40,488 nucleotides of DNA, from NCBI GenBank assembly GCA_012517285.1, contig JAAYVG010000049.1, forward strand, positions 1 through 40,488, in the 5' to 3' direction. A program made the position numbers and the translations under genes. The notes beneath the pieces were generated by a model. It saw nothing but the letters and a program-made list of their open reading frames with translations. It ran no database searches and was not told the DNA's origin. This DNA comes from Elusimicrobiota bacterium. Lineage in GTDB: Bacteria > Elusimicrobiota > Elusimicrobia > Elusimicrobiales > UBA9959. Shown here one piece after another: positions 1-7,980 of the stretch (position 1 is its first letter; each line of letters starts with the position of its first letter).

Positions 1-30
1 ATATATAAACTTATGAGGCGGGAGTGGCGG

Positions 31-137
31 TTGACGCCTTACATAATCAAGAAAATGTAGTGCCCATGAAAAAAGGGTGTTTCTAAAATTCCCCTATGAG
101 AAAAGTTTTTTTAACTAAAAAAATGCGGAAGTCGGGA
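31..137 (-). mobile_element. Terminal repeat (right end) of an inverted-repeat element
   Basis: The last 19 bases (119-137) are the reverse complement of TCCCGACTTCCGCATTTTT. The whole 107-bp stretch matches 12973-13079 in opposite orientation with only scattered differences. The core AACTTTTCTCATAGGG and the segment up to the 'GGGCACTACA' motif recur a third time at 16783-16836. This looks like the end of a transposon-like element whose body lies left of the window. It cuts directly into a reading frame that continues from 139. No transposase is visible. The family is not recognised. Confidence 0.7.
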
Positions 138-138
138 G

Positions 139-321
139 ATAGACCCTTCTGTTGTAATAGTTTACCCAGACCACAGGGTAAAAAAGTATGAAAGCTTTAA
201 AGATATATATGAAAATGAATTTATAAAGGCTGAGCTTGTATATGAACACTCGGATTTCCATAACGGCGTAATACATAGGCATCCGCACTTGTTTTTTCAC
301 AGCCATAATGATATAAAATAA
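139..321 (+). pseudogene. C-terminal remnant of an unidentified His-rich protein
   Basis: An open frame runs from the repeat boundary to a TAA at 319-321 and encodes about 60 residues with ordinary protein composition. It contains VIVYPDHRVKKYESF and a histidine-rich tail, HRHPHLFFHSHND. There is no start codon; reading upstream, the frame enters the repeat element and meets a stop at 112-114. It therefore looks like the 3' end of a gene broken by insertion of the element ending at 137. The stop lies 5 bp before the methyltransferase start at 327, so the two were probably once co-transcribed. The His-rich tail could bind metal, but I do not recognise the family. Confidence 0.5.
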
Positions 322-326
322 TACTT

Positions 327-1073
327 ATGAGCAAGTTCTGGGACATAAAGTCAAAAAATTATTCAAGGCCATCTGATACTGATACTCTTCGTGAAACTGA
401 TGATATATTAAAAAAAATAGCTGATATGGGTGTTTGTTTTGATAATAGGAGTATAATTGATATAGGATGTGGTGGTGGAAACTATGCAATCCCACTTTCA
501 ATGATAGCAAAAAATATTTTATGTATCGATTTCTCAGATGGAATGCTTGATATTTTAAAGGAAGAAGTAAAGAAGAATAATATTAAAAATATAAAGTATT
601 TAAAAAGTGATTTTAAAAAATTTAATACTCAAAAATATTATAAAAAGTTTGATATATCCTTTGCCTCAATGACACCTGCTGTTAAAAGTGAGGATGATGT
701 CCTAAAAATGGAAATGCTTTCAAATGAATGGTGCGTTTTTATAGGTTGGGCAGGAAAGAGGAAGAATAGTTTGACTGAGAGGATAATAAAAGCCCATAAT
801 GTAAAACCATTTGTGCCTGATGGATTTGGTGATGTAAAAAAAATACTAAAAAAAAGAAATATACATTTCAAATCTGAGGTTTTTGAAACATACTGGCAGA
901 ATGAATTAAGCGTTGATGATGCTTTAGATGATATTTCTGCTACAATAAAACTTGATGGCGCAAAGCCTGATAGAGAGCTTATAAGAAGGATGCTTCTGGA
1001 TGAATTTTCTTCTGGAAGAATTATATCAGAGACCTATGGAAGAAAGGGGATATTGGTCTGGGTAGCAAATTAG
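327..1073 (+). CDS. Class I SAM-dependent methyltransferase
   Basis: A 248-residue protein. The Rossmann SAM-binding loop DIGCGGGNYAIPL (about residues 46-58) is followed by the acidic second-strand end LCIDFSDGML, which binds the SAM ribose, and by a motif III-like segment FDISFASMTPAV. These identify a class I methyltransferase; the substrate is not evident. The C-terminal third (about 160-248) is a less typical cap. The gene starts 5 bp after the stop of a broken upstream frame and has no clear Shine-Dalgarno sequence, so it may have been translationally coupled to the lost gene. An octamer-repeat spacer follows. The fold assignment is firm; the function is open. Confidence 0.8.
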   Translation: MSKFWDIKSKNYSRPSDTDTLRETDDILKKIADMGVCFDNRSIIDIGCGGGNYAIPLSMIAKNILCIDFSDGMLDILKEEVKKNNIKNIKYLKSDFKKFNTQKYYKKFDISFASMTPAVKSEDDVLKMEMLSNEWCVFIGWAGKRKNSLTERIIKAHNVKPFVPDGFGDVKKILKKRNIHFKSEVFETYWQNELSVDDALDDISATIKLDGAKPDRELIRRMLLDEFSSGRIISETYGRKGILVWVAN

Positions 1074-1242
1074 TTATTTAGTCATCTCGTTATCTGGTTA
1101 TTTAATCATCAAGATGAATACAGATTAAGTCGAGATGAAGACGGATAAATCAAGAAGATAGTTATTTAGGAAGAAGAATCATCAGGATGTAAACGGATAA
1201 GACATCAGATGAAAACAAATATAATAGTTATTTTTTGATTCT
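1074..1242. repeat. Octamer-repeat spacer
   Basis: This spacer is built from degenerate 8-bp units such as AGTTATTT, AGTCATCT, CGTTATCT, GGTTATTT and AATCATCA. Segment 1096-1147 recurs, with small differences, at 16625-16676. Segment 1159-1194 recurs at 35902-35937 with 34 of 36 bases identical. Related arrays lie at 11537-11587 and 17108-17147. No gene is visible. It separates two converging genes. Confidence 0.75.
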
Positions 1243-2847
1243 TTACATCCTTTCGGGAGCAGAGACTCCTAATAAATCAAGTCCCTTTTTTATAGTGAAT
1301 TTTATGGCTTTGAGTATGGTTATTCTTGCCAGTGTTGTGTCGGGGTTTGTCTCATCTATGACACGGTTCCTTTCATAGTAGCTATGGAATTCTTTTGCTA
1401 ATTCTATAAGGTATGTTGTGAGATGATGAGGCGATAAATCCTTGACACACTGGTTTAAAGACTTTTCAAACCAGAATAATTTTTTAAAAATTATTCTGTC
1501 ATCATCGCTTAGCTCATACTTACTAAGTTCTGATATGTCTGTGTCAAAGCCTTTAGCTTTTGCGTTTTCTATTACTGAGTTTATCCTTGAGTGGGCATAC
1601 TGAACATAATAAAGTGGGTTTTCAGAGGTTTGTTTTTTTGCTAAATCTATATCAAATATGATATGAGTATCTGGGCTTCTCATTGTAAAAAAGAATCGGA
1701 TAGCATCCTTTGATGTTTCTTCCATCATCTCCCTTAGTGTGTAGAATGTTCCAGATCGTTTTGACATTTTTAATATTTCACTACCTCGTTTTATTGATAT
1801 AAGCTGGTGAAGTATAACTGTAAATTTTGTCTCATCAAATCCTAACATCTTTACCCCTGATTTCATTCGGGAGATGTGTCCGTGATGATCTGCCCCCCAG
1901 ATGTCTATTATCCAGTTAAATCCTCTTTCATACTTTGTCCTGTGATATGCTAAATCATTTAAAAAATAGGTTTTAAGCCCATTTGATTTTACAAGGACAT
2001 TCTCCTTATCTATAAGGTTATCTGCACTTTTAAGCCATTTAGCACCATCACGGTATTCTACAGCACCACGATCTTCGAGCAGTTTTAATGTCTCATCTGA
2101 AATCCCTTTTTTATGAAGTTCTGATTCAAAAAACCAGTTATCAAAAGTAAGGCCAAAGTCTTCAAGATCTTTTTTTTGCTGTTCAAGTATTTCTTTAAGT
2201 GCAAAATCTGAAAACTTTTTTATATCATTGTTCTTAGCCCATTCTGCTGCAACATCAGGAAGTTTTTTTGCAATTTCTATAAGGTATTCCCCATGATATC
2301 CATCCTCAGGAAGTGGGGTATTGGTATATCTTGAAAGCAGAGATCTGCCCAGCATCTCAACCTGATTGCCTGCATCGTTTACATAGTATTCCTTAAAAAC
2401 GGTGTAGCCTAACTCTTTCATTATACTTGAAATTGAATCTCCAAGCGAAGCACTTATGGCAGAGGCTAAATGAAGTGGGCCTGTTGGGTTCGCTGATACA
2501 AATTCTATTATTACCTTCTTATCAGTATTTTCATTTTTTATAAATGGTGATGATGATGATAGTATCCCTGATATGTAGTTTGCGTATATGTTTTTACCAA
2601 AGTAAATGTTTATAAAACCACCGGCAAGCTCAGTGGAGATGCCTAAAGTATCAAGGTTATCAGATATCTTTTTATAAACATCAGCTATCTTTATACCATT
2701 TTTCTTGGCGACTATTATTGCAAAGTTTGTTGATGCATCAGCTTTTATATGTGAAGGTGGTTCTGTTATTGAAAAAAGATGGGCATCCTCAGGGAAGTTC
2801 TTTGATATTGTTTTTCTCATCAATGATTCTAATTCTGATAGTGTCAT
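1243..2847 (-). CDS. argS: Arginyl-tRNA synthetase
   Basis: A 534-residue class I aminoacyl-tRNA synthetase that charges tRNA-Arg with arginine. An N-terminal additional domain is followed by the catalytic core with FVSANPTGPLHLAS. The KMSKS-equivalent is KMSKRSG, the YVQYAHSRI segment is typical of ArgRS, and the C terminus LLGVSAPERM is the usual ArgRS ending. The HIGH motif is abnormal: it reads HLAS, so the second histidine is serine. The protein is somewhat shorter than many ArgRS (about 550-580). The start overlaps the rsfS stop as ATGA (4 bp), so translation is coupled, and it is the last gene of a six-gene minus-strand operon. The family is certain; full activity is assumed. Confidence 0.95.
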   Translation of the reverse strand: MTLSELESLMRKTISKNFPEDAHLFSITEPPSHIKADASTNFAIIVAKKNGIKIADVYKKISDNLDTLGISTELAGGFINIYFGKNIYANYISGILSSSSPFIKNENTDKKVIIEFVSANPTGPLHLASAISASLGDSISSIMKELGYTVFKEYYVNDAGNQVEMLGRSLLSRYTNTPLPEDGYHGEYLIEIAKKLPDVAAEWAKNNDIKKFSDFALKEILEQQKKDLEDFGLTFDNWFFESELHKKGISDETLKLLEDRGAVEYRDGAKWLKSADNLIDKENVLVKSNGLKTYFLNDLAYHRTKYERGFNWIIDIWGADHHGHISRMKSGVKMLGFDETKFTVILHQLISIKRGSEILKMSKRSGTFYTLREMMEETSKDAIRFFFTMRSPDTHIIFDIDLAKKQTSENPLYYVQYAHSRINSVIENAKAKGFDTDISELSKYELSDDDRIIFKKLFWFEKSLNQCVKDLSPHHLTTYLIELAKEFHSYYERNRVIDETNPDTTLARITILKAIKFTIKKGLDLLGVSAPERM

Positions 2848-3260
2848 CTGATTGTTTTTCTCCTGCTTTTAATTTTTTTAGGTTCTTCAGTTTTTTTAGT
2901 TTTAAGCTTCCAACTTACTTTTTCACAATCAGAGTATATCTTGTCTATACCGTAAAAATCTCTTTTTTCTTTATCAAAGATATGTATAACAAGACCGCCG
3001 TAGTCAAGAACCTTCCATTCCTCAGAAAATACGCCATCCCTGTGTAGAAGAAACTCATTCTTTTCAGTTTTAAATTTTTTGCTTATCTCTTCCTCTATTG
3101 CGTTTATCTGAGGTGATGAGATCCCTTCTGTTATAATGGCATAGTAAAACAGTCCTGTTTTTGTTTCAACATCGTATATGACTGTATTCTCAGCTTTTTT
3201 GTTGTCAGATATCCTTGCTGCATCAACAGCTAATTTTTTGTAATATTTTTTGTCCTTCAT
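2844..3260 (-). CDS. rsfS: Ribosomal silencing factor RsfS (Iojap/YbeB family)
   Basis: A 138-residue protein that matches the RsfS fold. Members bind ribosomal protein L14 and block subunit joining when nutrients are short. The diagnostic segment is EWKVLDYGGLVIHIF followed by KRDFYGIDKIY, equivalent to the family's W-x-V-x-D-x-G-x-x-x-x-H-x-F ... R-x-F-Y pattern. A basic tail of about 20 residues (KKIKSRRKTIR) extends beyond the usual domain. It overlaps argS by 4 bp and the cyclic-nucleotide-binding gene by 4 bp. Its place downstream of nadD-yqeK agrees with the order in many bacteria. Confidence 0.92.
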   Translation of the reverse strand: MKDKKYYKKLAVDAARISDNKKAENTVIYDVETKTGLFYYAIITEGISSPQINAIEEEISKKFKTEKNEFLLHRDGVFSEEWKVLDYGGLVIHIFDKEKRDFYGIDKIYSDCEKVSWKLKTKKTEEPKKIKSRRKTIR

Positions 3261-4102
3261 AGCTCTCCTTTTTTTTGTCTCAGTTTAGCAAGCAGATAAG
3301 CTTCTCTGTTATTGCGAGTCTTTTCTATTCCATTTGAGACTATATGAAATATTGTATTAAATATTGTTGTAAAATCATTGATCTCATTCTTTAAAAGTTC
3401 TTTTTTGGATATAAATATAAGGCTTGCAGCAATTTTTTCTTTCATTTTAATCTGCATTATATATGTTCTGTTATCTATCCACCGTGATGATGAGTAACCA
3501 CCTGGGTTTATCTTAGCATTAAGCTTGTCATCCAGTTCTTTTATCTTTTCAAACTCTTCATTGTATGGATTGTAATAGTATCCTTCTATATCCCACTCAG
3601 GGAAATAAAGCGATATTTCATCTATAACTGATGATATAAATTCCTTCTCATCCCTGTGCTCTTCAGAAAGTTCCTTTGATATATCATAGAGCAATGTGAG
3701 CTCTTCTGATGTGTGAGCTATCCTTGATGAAAGCGTCTTTATTATCAGTATGAGAATTCTGGCAAGCATCTCGGGATTGCTTTTTATAAGACCCAAAAAA
3801 TCTTCTTTTGTTATCTCAAAAAGTGATACATTGTTTAATGCCCTTGCCCTTGCTGTCCTTTTTGAGTTTTCAAAAACAGCCATCTCGCCTAAAAAACTTC
3901 CTCTTGAGATTATGGCTAAATCCTTGAACTCAGTTTTTTCTCTGTTTGTAGCCTTTTCTATTACGACATCACCATCACTTACTATGTATAGTGTGTGTGA
4001 ATCCTCATCCTCATCAAATATTATTTCATTCTCTTGATAATTTTTTAATATAAAATATTTTTTTACTTCATCATCGCTGAACAAATTCAGTAGATTCTCC
4101 AT
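3257..4102 (-). CDS. Cyclic-nucleotide-binding domain protein without HTH
   Basis: The N-terminal half (about residues 5-125) is a cNMP-binding beta-barrel. Its phosphate-binding cassette is GSFLGEMAVFENSKRTARAR, containing the GE and RTA residues that grip the cyclic phosphate. The remaining ~150 residues are mixed alpha/beta, perhaps GAF-like, with no helix-turn-helix, so it is unlikely to be a Crp-type DNA-binding regulator. I chose the ATG at 4102 because GGGAGGG lies 5 bp upstream. A longer frame reaches 4174 but has no ribosome site. It overlaps the end of pilT by 32 bp, so the two are probably translated together. A role as a second-messenger input to the pilus motor is inference. Confidence 0.82.
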   Translation of the reverse strand: MENLLNLFSDDEVKKYFILKNYQENEIIFDEDEDSHTLYIVSDGDVVIEKATNREKTEFKDLAIISRGSFLGEMAVFENSKRTARARALNNVSLFEITKEDFLGLIKSNPEMLARILILIIKTLSSRIAHTSEELTLLYDISKELSEEHRDEKEFISSVIDEISLYFPEWDIEGYYYNPYNEEFEKIKELDDKLNAKINPGGYSSSRWIDNRTYIMQIKMKEKIAASLIFISKKELLKNEINDFTTIFNTIFHIVSNGIEKTRNNREAYLLAKLRQKKGEL

Positions 4103-5165
4103 TAAACCCTCCCGTAACAAGTTTTCTAAACCCTTCTTTGTCAGTTGCTTTAGCAACTGCCTCCTCCAAATCAACCATATTGTTTTTCACAAGATTTGCA
4201 AGAGCTCTATCCATCGGTATCATCCCAAACTTTGCACCCGTTTCTATTGCACTGTATATAAGATGAGTCTTGCCTTCCCTTATAAGGTTGCTTATGGCTG
4301 GGGTCATTGTCATAAACTCCCTTGCAGCAACAACACCAGAGCCATCTTTTTTTGGTAAAAGCATTTGTGAGACAACTGCTTTAAGTGATGATGCTAATTG
4401 TATCCTTATCTGATTCTGTTGATGTGGTGGAAACACATCCACTATTCTATCCACAGTTGTTGCAGCATCCTGAGTGTGAAGTGTTGCAAATGTGAGATGT
4501 CCCGTCTCAGCGGTTGTTAGTGTAAGCTGTATGGTTTCAAGGTCTCTCATCTCTCCAACCAGTATGACATCAGGGTCTTCCCTAAGAGCTGATTTTAAAG
4601 CGTTTGCAAAGCTTTTTGTATGCTGGTTCACCTCTCGCTGTCTTATTATGGATTGGTTGTTTTCATATGTGAATTCAATAGGATCCTCTATGGTTATTAT
4701 GTTCATTTTGTACTTCTGATTTATAAGGTTTATAAGCGATGCAAGGGTTGTTGATTTCCCTGAACCTGTTGGTCCTGTAACAAGTATAAGCCCCTTCGGC
4801 AGATCTGTCATAGCAACTATTTCCTTTGAAAGCTTTATCTCCTCTGGGGTTGGTATTATTGATGGTATAATTCTTGCAACTGCTTCTATACCATTTTTTG
4901 ATACAAAAACATTCAGCCTGAATCTGCTAAGGCCTTTTATTGAAAACGAGCAATCTAACTCCCAGTTTTCTTCAAACTTAGCTTTCTGTGAATCTGATAA
5001 CAGGCTGTATATTATAGTCTTTGTCTGTTCTGATGATAAAACAGTATCATTTATTATGGGGACTATCTCATCCTTCAATCTCATCATAGGTGGTTTGCCA
5101 GGGGTTATGTGTATATCGCTTGCCCTGTGTTCTATTGCTGTTTTAAATATTGTCATCAGATCCAT
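4071..5165 (-). CDS. pilT: Type IV pilus retraction ATPase PilT
   Basis: A 364-residue hexameric secretion-type ATPase that powers pilus retraction at the inner-membrane base. An N-terminal PAS-like domain (IEHRASDIHITPGKPP) precedes the RecA-like core. The core has Walker A GPTGSGKSTT, the Asp box TIEDPIEF, Walker B ALREDPDVILVGEMRD and the His box TAETGHLTFATLHT. I chose the ATG at 5165 because AGGAGG sits 5 bp before it; the frame is open to 5207 but without a ribosome site. PilT versus the PilU paralogue is judged from length and overall pattern. No other pilus gene is in the window, and its position inside a nadD-rsfS operon is unusual. Confidence 0.93.
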   Translation of the reverse strand: MDLMTIFKTAIEHRASDIHITPGKPPMMRLKDEIVPIINDTVLSSEQTKTIIYSLLSDSQKAKFEENWELDCSFSIKGLSRFRLNVFVSKNGIEAVARIIPSIIPTPEEIKLSKEIVAMTDLPKGLILVTGPTGSGKSTTLASLINLINQKYKMNIITIEDPIEFTYENNQSIIRQREVNQHTKSFANALKSALREDPDVILVGEMRDLETIQLTLTTAETGHLTFATLHTQDAATTVDRIVDVFPPHQQNQIRIQLASSLKAVVSQMLLPKKDGSGVVAAREFMTMTPAISNLIREGKTHLIYSAIETGAKFGMIPMDRALANLVKNNMVDLEEAVAKATDKEGFRKLVTGGFNGESTEFVQR

Positions 5166-5202
5166 ATATCCTCCTGAGTTTTCAGTGAAAAACAAGACCA
5201 AA

Positions 5203-5245
5203 GGCAACCTACGAGGTTACATCTGTTTTCTGACTTCTGTTTCCA
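5203..5245. repeat. Small hairpin plus three heptamer units
   Basis: The 111-bp spacer between pilT and the LytR_C gene contains AACCTACGAGGTT, a 5-bp stem with a 3-base loop. Its CGWAGGTT-like tip resembles hairpins at 15333-15356 and 16708-16739. Three 7-bp units follow at 5225-5245 (GTTTTCT, GACTTCT, GTTTCCA), the reverse complement of the AGAAAAC/AGAAGTC family seen at 18459-18535. Because pilT has its own strong ribosome site after this spacer, a promoter or processing site could lie here, but none is clear. Confidence 0.45.
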
Positions 5246-5276
5246 TTAAACAACTATATAACCAGTGAACCCAGTA

Positions 5277-6080
5277 CTATCGATAGTCTTCTCCAAATAT
5301 TATTCTAACATCTCCTATCATATAATCATTTTCCAAATATACTTCTCTATCCTTTAGATGAATGATATCTATTATTTTTTTTGCCCTATCATAGTTTTCT
5401 ATATTGTTTATCACAACCCTTGTTTTTTCTCTTTTGTTTACATTCTTTTTTTCTATTATGTCTATGCCTGCCATTTTTAGATCACTAATAGCTTCTGTAA
5501 AATAGTTCTTATCAGCACCACTGTTTATAATCTCAACACTTATTGATAACTTATTCATATTTGATTGTATCTCATCATCTATTCGTATATCTGATCTTGA
5601 AAATATGATCTGAGAGGGTTCTCTATGAATGGCTTCAGTTATGAGTGTTATCCTGTCATAAATATTTATATTTGATTTAATGGAATAAAGAATTTTTATC
5701 AGTTTAAATATATCGGTTGGCCTCCTTTTCCAGTTATATAATCTCTTTTCAAATTCCTCTGTGTCAAAAGCTTTGTCACTAAGATCTATATATGGGATGT
5801 TCCTTTCTAATTCACCACCAAATCTGTTAAATATTTCAAATATCTCTTGGTTCAGGCTCGTATTCTTTTTTTTCTTTGATGAAGTGGAGGATGTTATATC
5901 TATAAGTCCTGTAAGAGGATCATATGTTATAAGGGATGGATATTTTGATAGACAGACTATCTTTATTTTTTTATTTTTGATAATAGAATTGCTCAAAGGG
6001 CTTCTTATAAAGATTACTGATATGATAATTATAAAAAAACATATAAGGGAGATCAGCACTCTTAATCTTTTTTCATTCAT
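5277..6080 (-). CDS. Membrane-anchored LytR_C-domain protein
   Basis: A 267-residue protein with one N-terminal membrane segment (about residues 5-24, LRVLISLICFFIIIISVIFI) and the remainder outside the cytoplasm. The C-terminal ~85 residues fit the LytR C-terminal domain: a strand SVEIINSG, a helix, GIDIIEKKNV, and a closing DVRIIFGEDY. The LCP phosphotransferase domain that usually precedes LytR_C is absent; the middle region (about 40-170) is not recognised. The start overlaps the nadD-yqeK stop by 8 bp. Genes of the LytR family often sit between yqeK and rsfS, which supports the assignment. Function in envelope assembly is inferred. Confidence 0.7.
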   Translation of the reverse strand: MNEKRLRVLISLICFFIIIISVIFIRSPLSNSIIKNKKIKIVCLSKYPSLITYDPLTGLIDITSSTSSKKKKNTSLNQEIFEIFNRFGGELERNIPYIDLSDKAFDTEEFEKRLYNWKRRPTDIFKLIKILYSIKSNINIYDRITLITEAIHREPSQIIFSRSDIRIDDEIQSNMNKLSISVEIINSGADKNYFTEAISDLKMAGIDIIEKKNVNKREKTRVVINNIENYDRAKKIIDIIHLKDREVYLENDYMIGDVRIIFGEDYR

Positions 6081-7158
6081 ATAAAAAACCGCCGTTTTTT
6101 TTCACAAATTCTCTTTTATAATCTCTGGTCTTGACAAAGGCATTTTCAATATCTTTAAATGCTATTTCCCTTATTTCCACTGCTTCTTTAAAGCTTCGTT
6201 TTTCAGATGCAAAATCACTTACATATATTATTTTATCTAATAATGACATTTTTTTATCACCGGTTGTGTGCTTAGATATTGCTGAAAGGATTTCAGTGTC
6301 TTTTATATTAAATATTTTTTTTGCTACGGCTGCTGATGCCCACTGATGTATTATATCAGGTGCCATAGCCTTGATCTTTTCAATATCTTTTATTTTTATC
6401 CCAGCTTTTTCTATCAACGATAACTGTTTTTTAATGCTCATATCTTTTGCTGAGTCGTGAAGCAGTGCTGAAAGAAATGCTTTTGTTATATCAACTTCAT
6501 ATTGCTTTGCAAGTTTTATCGCAAGTTTTACTGTTGATAGGATATGATCAAATCTTTCTCTGGTTACTATGTTTTTTACTCTATTTATAATATCTGAATA
6601 ATAGAGCCCATTATCTGTTATGTATTTTTTTACATAACTATCCAGTCCTGAATAATCAGTTGTAAACATCTTCATTCTTAAATCTGTGGAGGAGATATTA
6701 TCAAATTTTTCTTTTAATATAATTGCATTATATTTTCTCTTTATTGGATATCCCTTTCTGATACCAACAACAATATGAAAATATTTCAGTATATCCCTGT
6801 ATCTTTTCCACCTTTCAAACTCTTTAAATGAATCTGAACCCATAAGGAAATATAGATCAGAGTTCTTATATCTTTTTGCCATATATCTTGCGATTTCATA
6901 TGTATATACCCTTCTTTCTTTTTTATATTCAAAATCATTAATTTCAAAGTTTATATGATGTTTTATAAGCATTAATGATATCATTTTTTTCCTGTGCTCA
7001 TAATCTGCGGTATGTCTTGATTTAAAGGGAGATAGGTATGTCGGAATTATTATAATTTTCTCTGGCCTTATTCTTTTTATTGCTGCCTTAAGCAGTTTTA
7101 TGTGATAGCTGTGGGGGGGATCAAAGCTACCACCAAATACAATTATATTTGTTCTCAT
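6073..7158 (-). CDS. nadD: NadD-YqeK fusion: nicotinate-mononucleotide adenylyltransferase and HD phosphohydrolase
   Basis: A 361-residue two-domain protein. Residues 1-~185 are NadD, which makes deamido-NAD from NaMN and ATP: nucleotidyltransferase motif GGSFDPPHSYH, then PTYLSPFKS, FLMGSDSFKEFERW and ISSTDLRM. Residues ~200-361 are a YqeK-type HD domain, a family that hydrolyses Ap4A: H at DHILSTVKLA, LLHDSAKDMS, SKHTTGDKKMSLLDK and IYVSDFASEKR. The two are usually separate adjacent genes. The T/HxGH motif has tyrosine where glycine is expected (HSYH). The start has no Shine-Dalgarno site but a TATAAT lies 15 bp upstream. First gene of the minus-strand operon. Confidence 0.9.
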   Translation of the reverse strand: MRTNIIVFGGSFDPPHSYHIKLLKAAIKRIRPEKIIIIPTYLSPFKSRHTADYEHRKKMISLMLIKHHINFEINDFEYKKERRVYTYEIARYMAKRYKNSDLYFLMGSDSFKEFERWKRYRDILKYFHIVVGIRKGYPIKRKYNAIILKEKFDNISSTDLRMKMFTTDYSGLDSYVKKYITDNGLYYSDIINRVKNIVTRERFDHILSTVKLAIKLAKQYEVDITKAFLSALLHDSAKDMSIKKQLSLIEKAGIKIKDIEKIKAMAPDIIHQWASAAVAKKIFNIKDTEILSAISKHTTGDKKMSLLDKIIYVSDFASEKRSFKEAVEIREIAFKDIENAFVKTRDYKREFVKKNGGFLYE

Positions 7159-7165
7159 AAATTTG

Positions 7166-7179
7166 TATAATTTATTATA
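7166..7179. promoter_or_regulatory. Divergent promoter pair with two TATAAT boxes
   Basis: The 32-bp gap between two divergent starts holds TATAAT on the plus strand (7166-7171) and TATAAT on the minus strand (7179-7174). The boxes end 19 bp before the ATG at 7191 and 15 bp before the ATG at 7158. No Shine-Dalgarno sequence precedes either start, so transcripts would have leaders of about 10 nt or less. The -35 regions would fall inside the opposing genes. AT richness makes chance boxes possible. Confidence 0.45.
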
Positions 7180-7190
7180 TTAAATTAATT

Positions 7191-7949
7191 ATGAACAGAG
7201 AAAATTCAATTATATATTTAGTATCCTCTCCAGACTCTGATAGCACATTTGAAGAGTTAAAAGATGCCTTTGGTGCTGAAAGAGCCGTGGATATCAATAT
7301 GGACCTTTATATGAGGACATACTCTAAGATTATGGATTATAAGAACGCTGTCTTGATTATAGCTTATGCAAAGACAAGAAAATATTATGATCTCAGATGG
7401 CTTAGCTATGATGAGCCAGGCTTCCTTGATATATCAGGTAGATCCTATCACGATGCTTTTATCTCAACGGCTGATCTTGCCTTTAAAACTGGGGCCAGAA
7501 AGGTTTTATGGATTAACCACCTCTGTCCATTTATTACATCGGCTGATATAGCTCTTGCATTCTCAAATATCAATGAAAAAAATATTGTAATAGGACCGGC
7601 AAGCAATAAGGGACTTTATCTTGTTGGTTTTCAAAGAGATGCTCTTGATGTCTTTGATGATTTTTATCCTTTCAGAGATAATCTTACTGATGAGGTTATG
7701 GAGAGAATTAAAAAAAACAGATATTCTGTAGTGGAGATGAAAGAAAACATACTGGTAAAGGATGAGGATTCTTTAAAGATTCTGAGCGAAGGTGTTAAAC
7801 CTGATCTAAAAAACAGTGTTTTGACTGATGCTGATAACTCGGCTGTTTATGACAATAATATTAAACACAAAAAAAAGCATGATAGAAAGGATGATTCATT
7901 AAATAAAACCGCTGATTCTGTTGAGCTTGATTTAAACAAAAAAAACTGA
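7191..7949 (+). CDS. DUF2064-like glycosyltransferase-fold protein, motif-degenerate
   Basis: A 252-residue protein resembling the DUF2064 (GT-A-like) family. The central part has VLWINHLCPFITSADIALAF and VIGPASNKGLYLVGFQ. These align with the family's G-S-D-C-P ... GPA-x-DGGYYLIG pattern, but the metal/nucleotide-binding Asp and the DGGY are replaced (INHLCP; NKGLY). Catalysis is therefore doubtful. The last ~55 residues are a charged, lysine- and aspartate-rich tail of low complexity. It is 31 bp upstream of tldE on the same strand, with probable co-transcription. The family call is moderate; the role is unknown. Confidence 0.6.
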   Translation: MNRENSIIYLVSSPDSDSTFEELKDAFGAERAVDINMDLYMRTYSKIMDYKNAVLIIAYAKTRKYYDLRWLSYDEPGFLDISGRSYHDAFISTADLAFKTGARKVLWINHLCPFITSADIALAFSNINEKNIVIGPASNKGLYLVGFQRDALDVFDDFYPFRDNLTDEVMERIKKNRYSVVEMKENILVKDEDSLKILSEGVKPDLKNSVLTDADNSAVYDNNIKHKKKHDRKDDSLNKTADSVELDLNKKN

Positions 7950-7980
7950 CAGCTTGTTTTTATTTTATAAAGGGGGTTTT

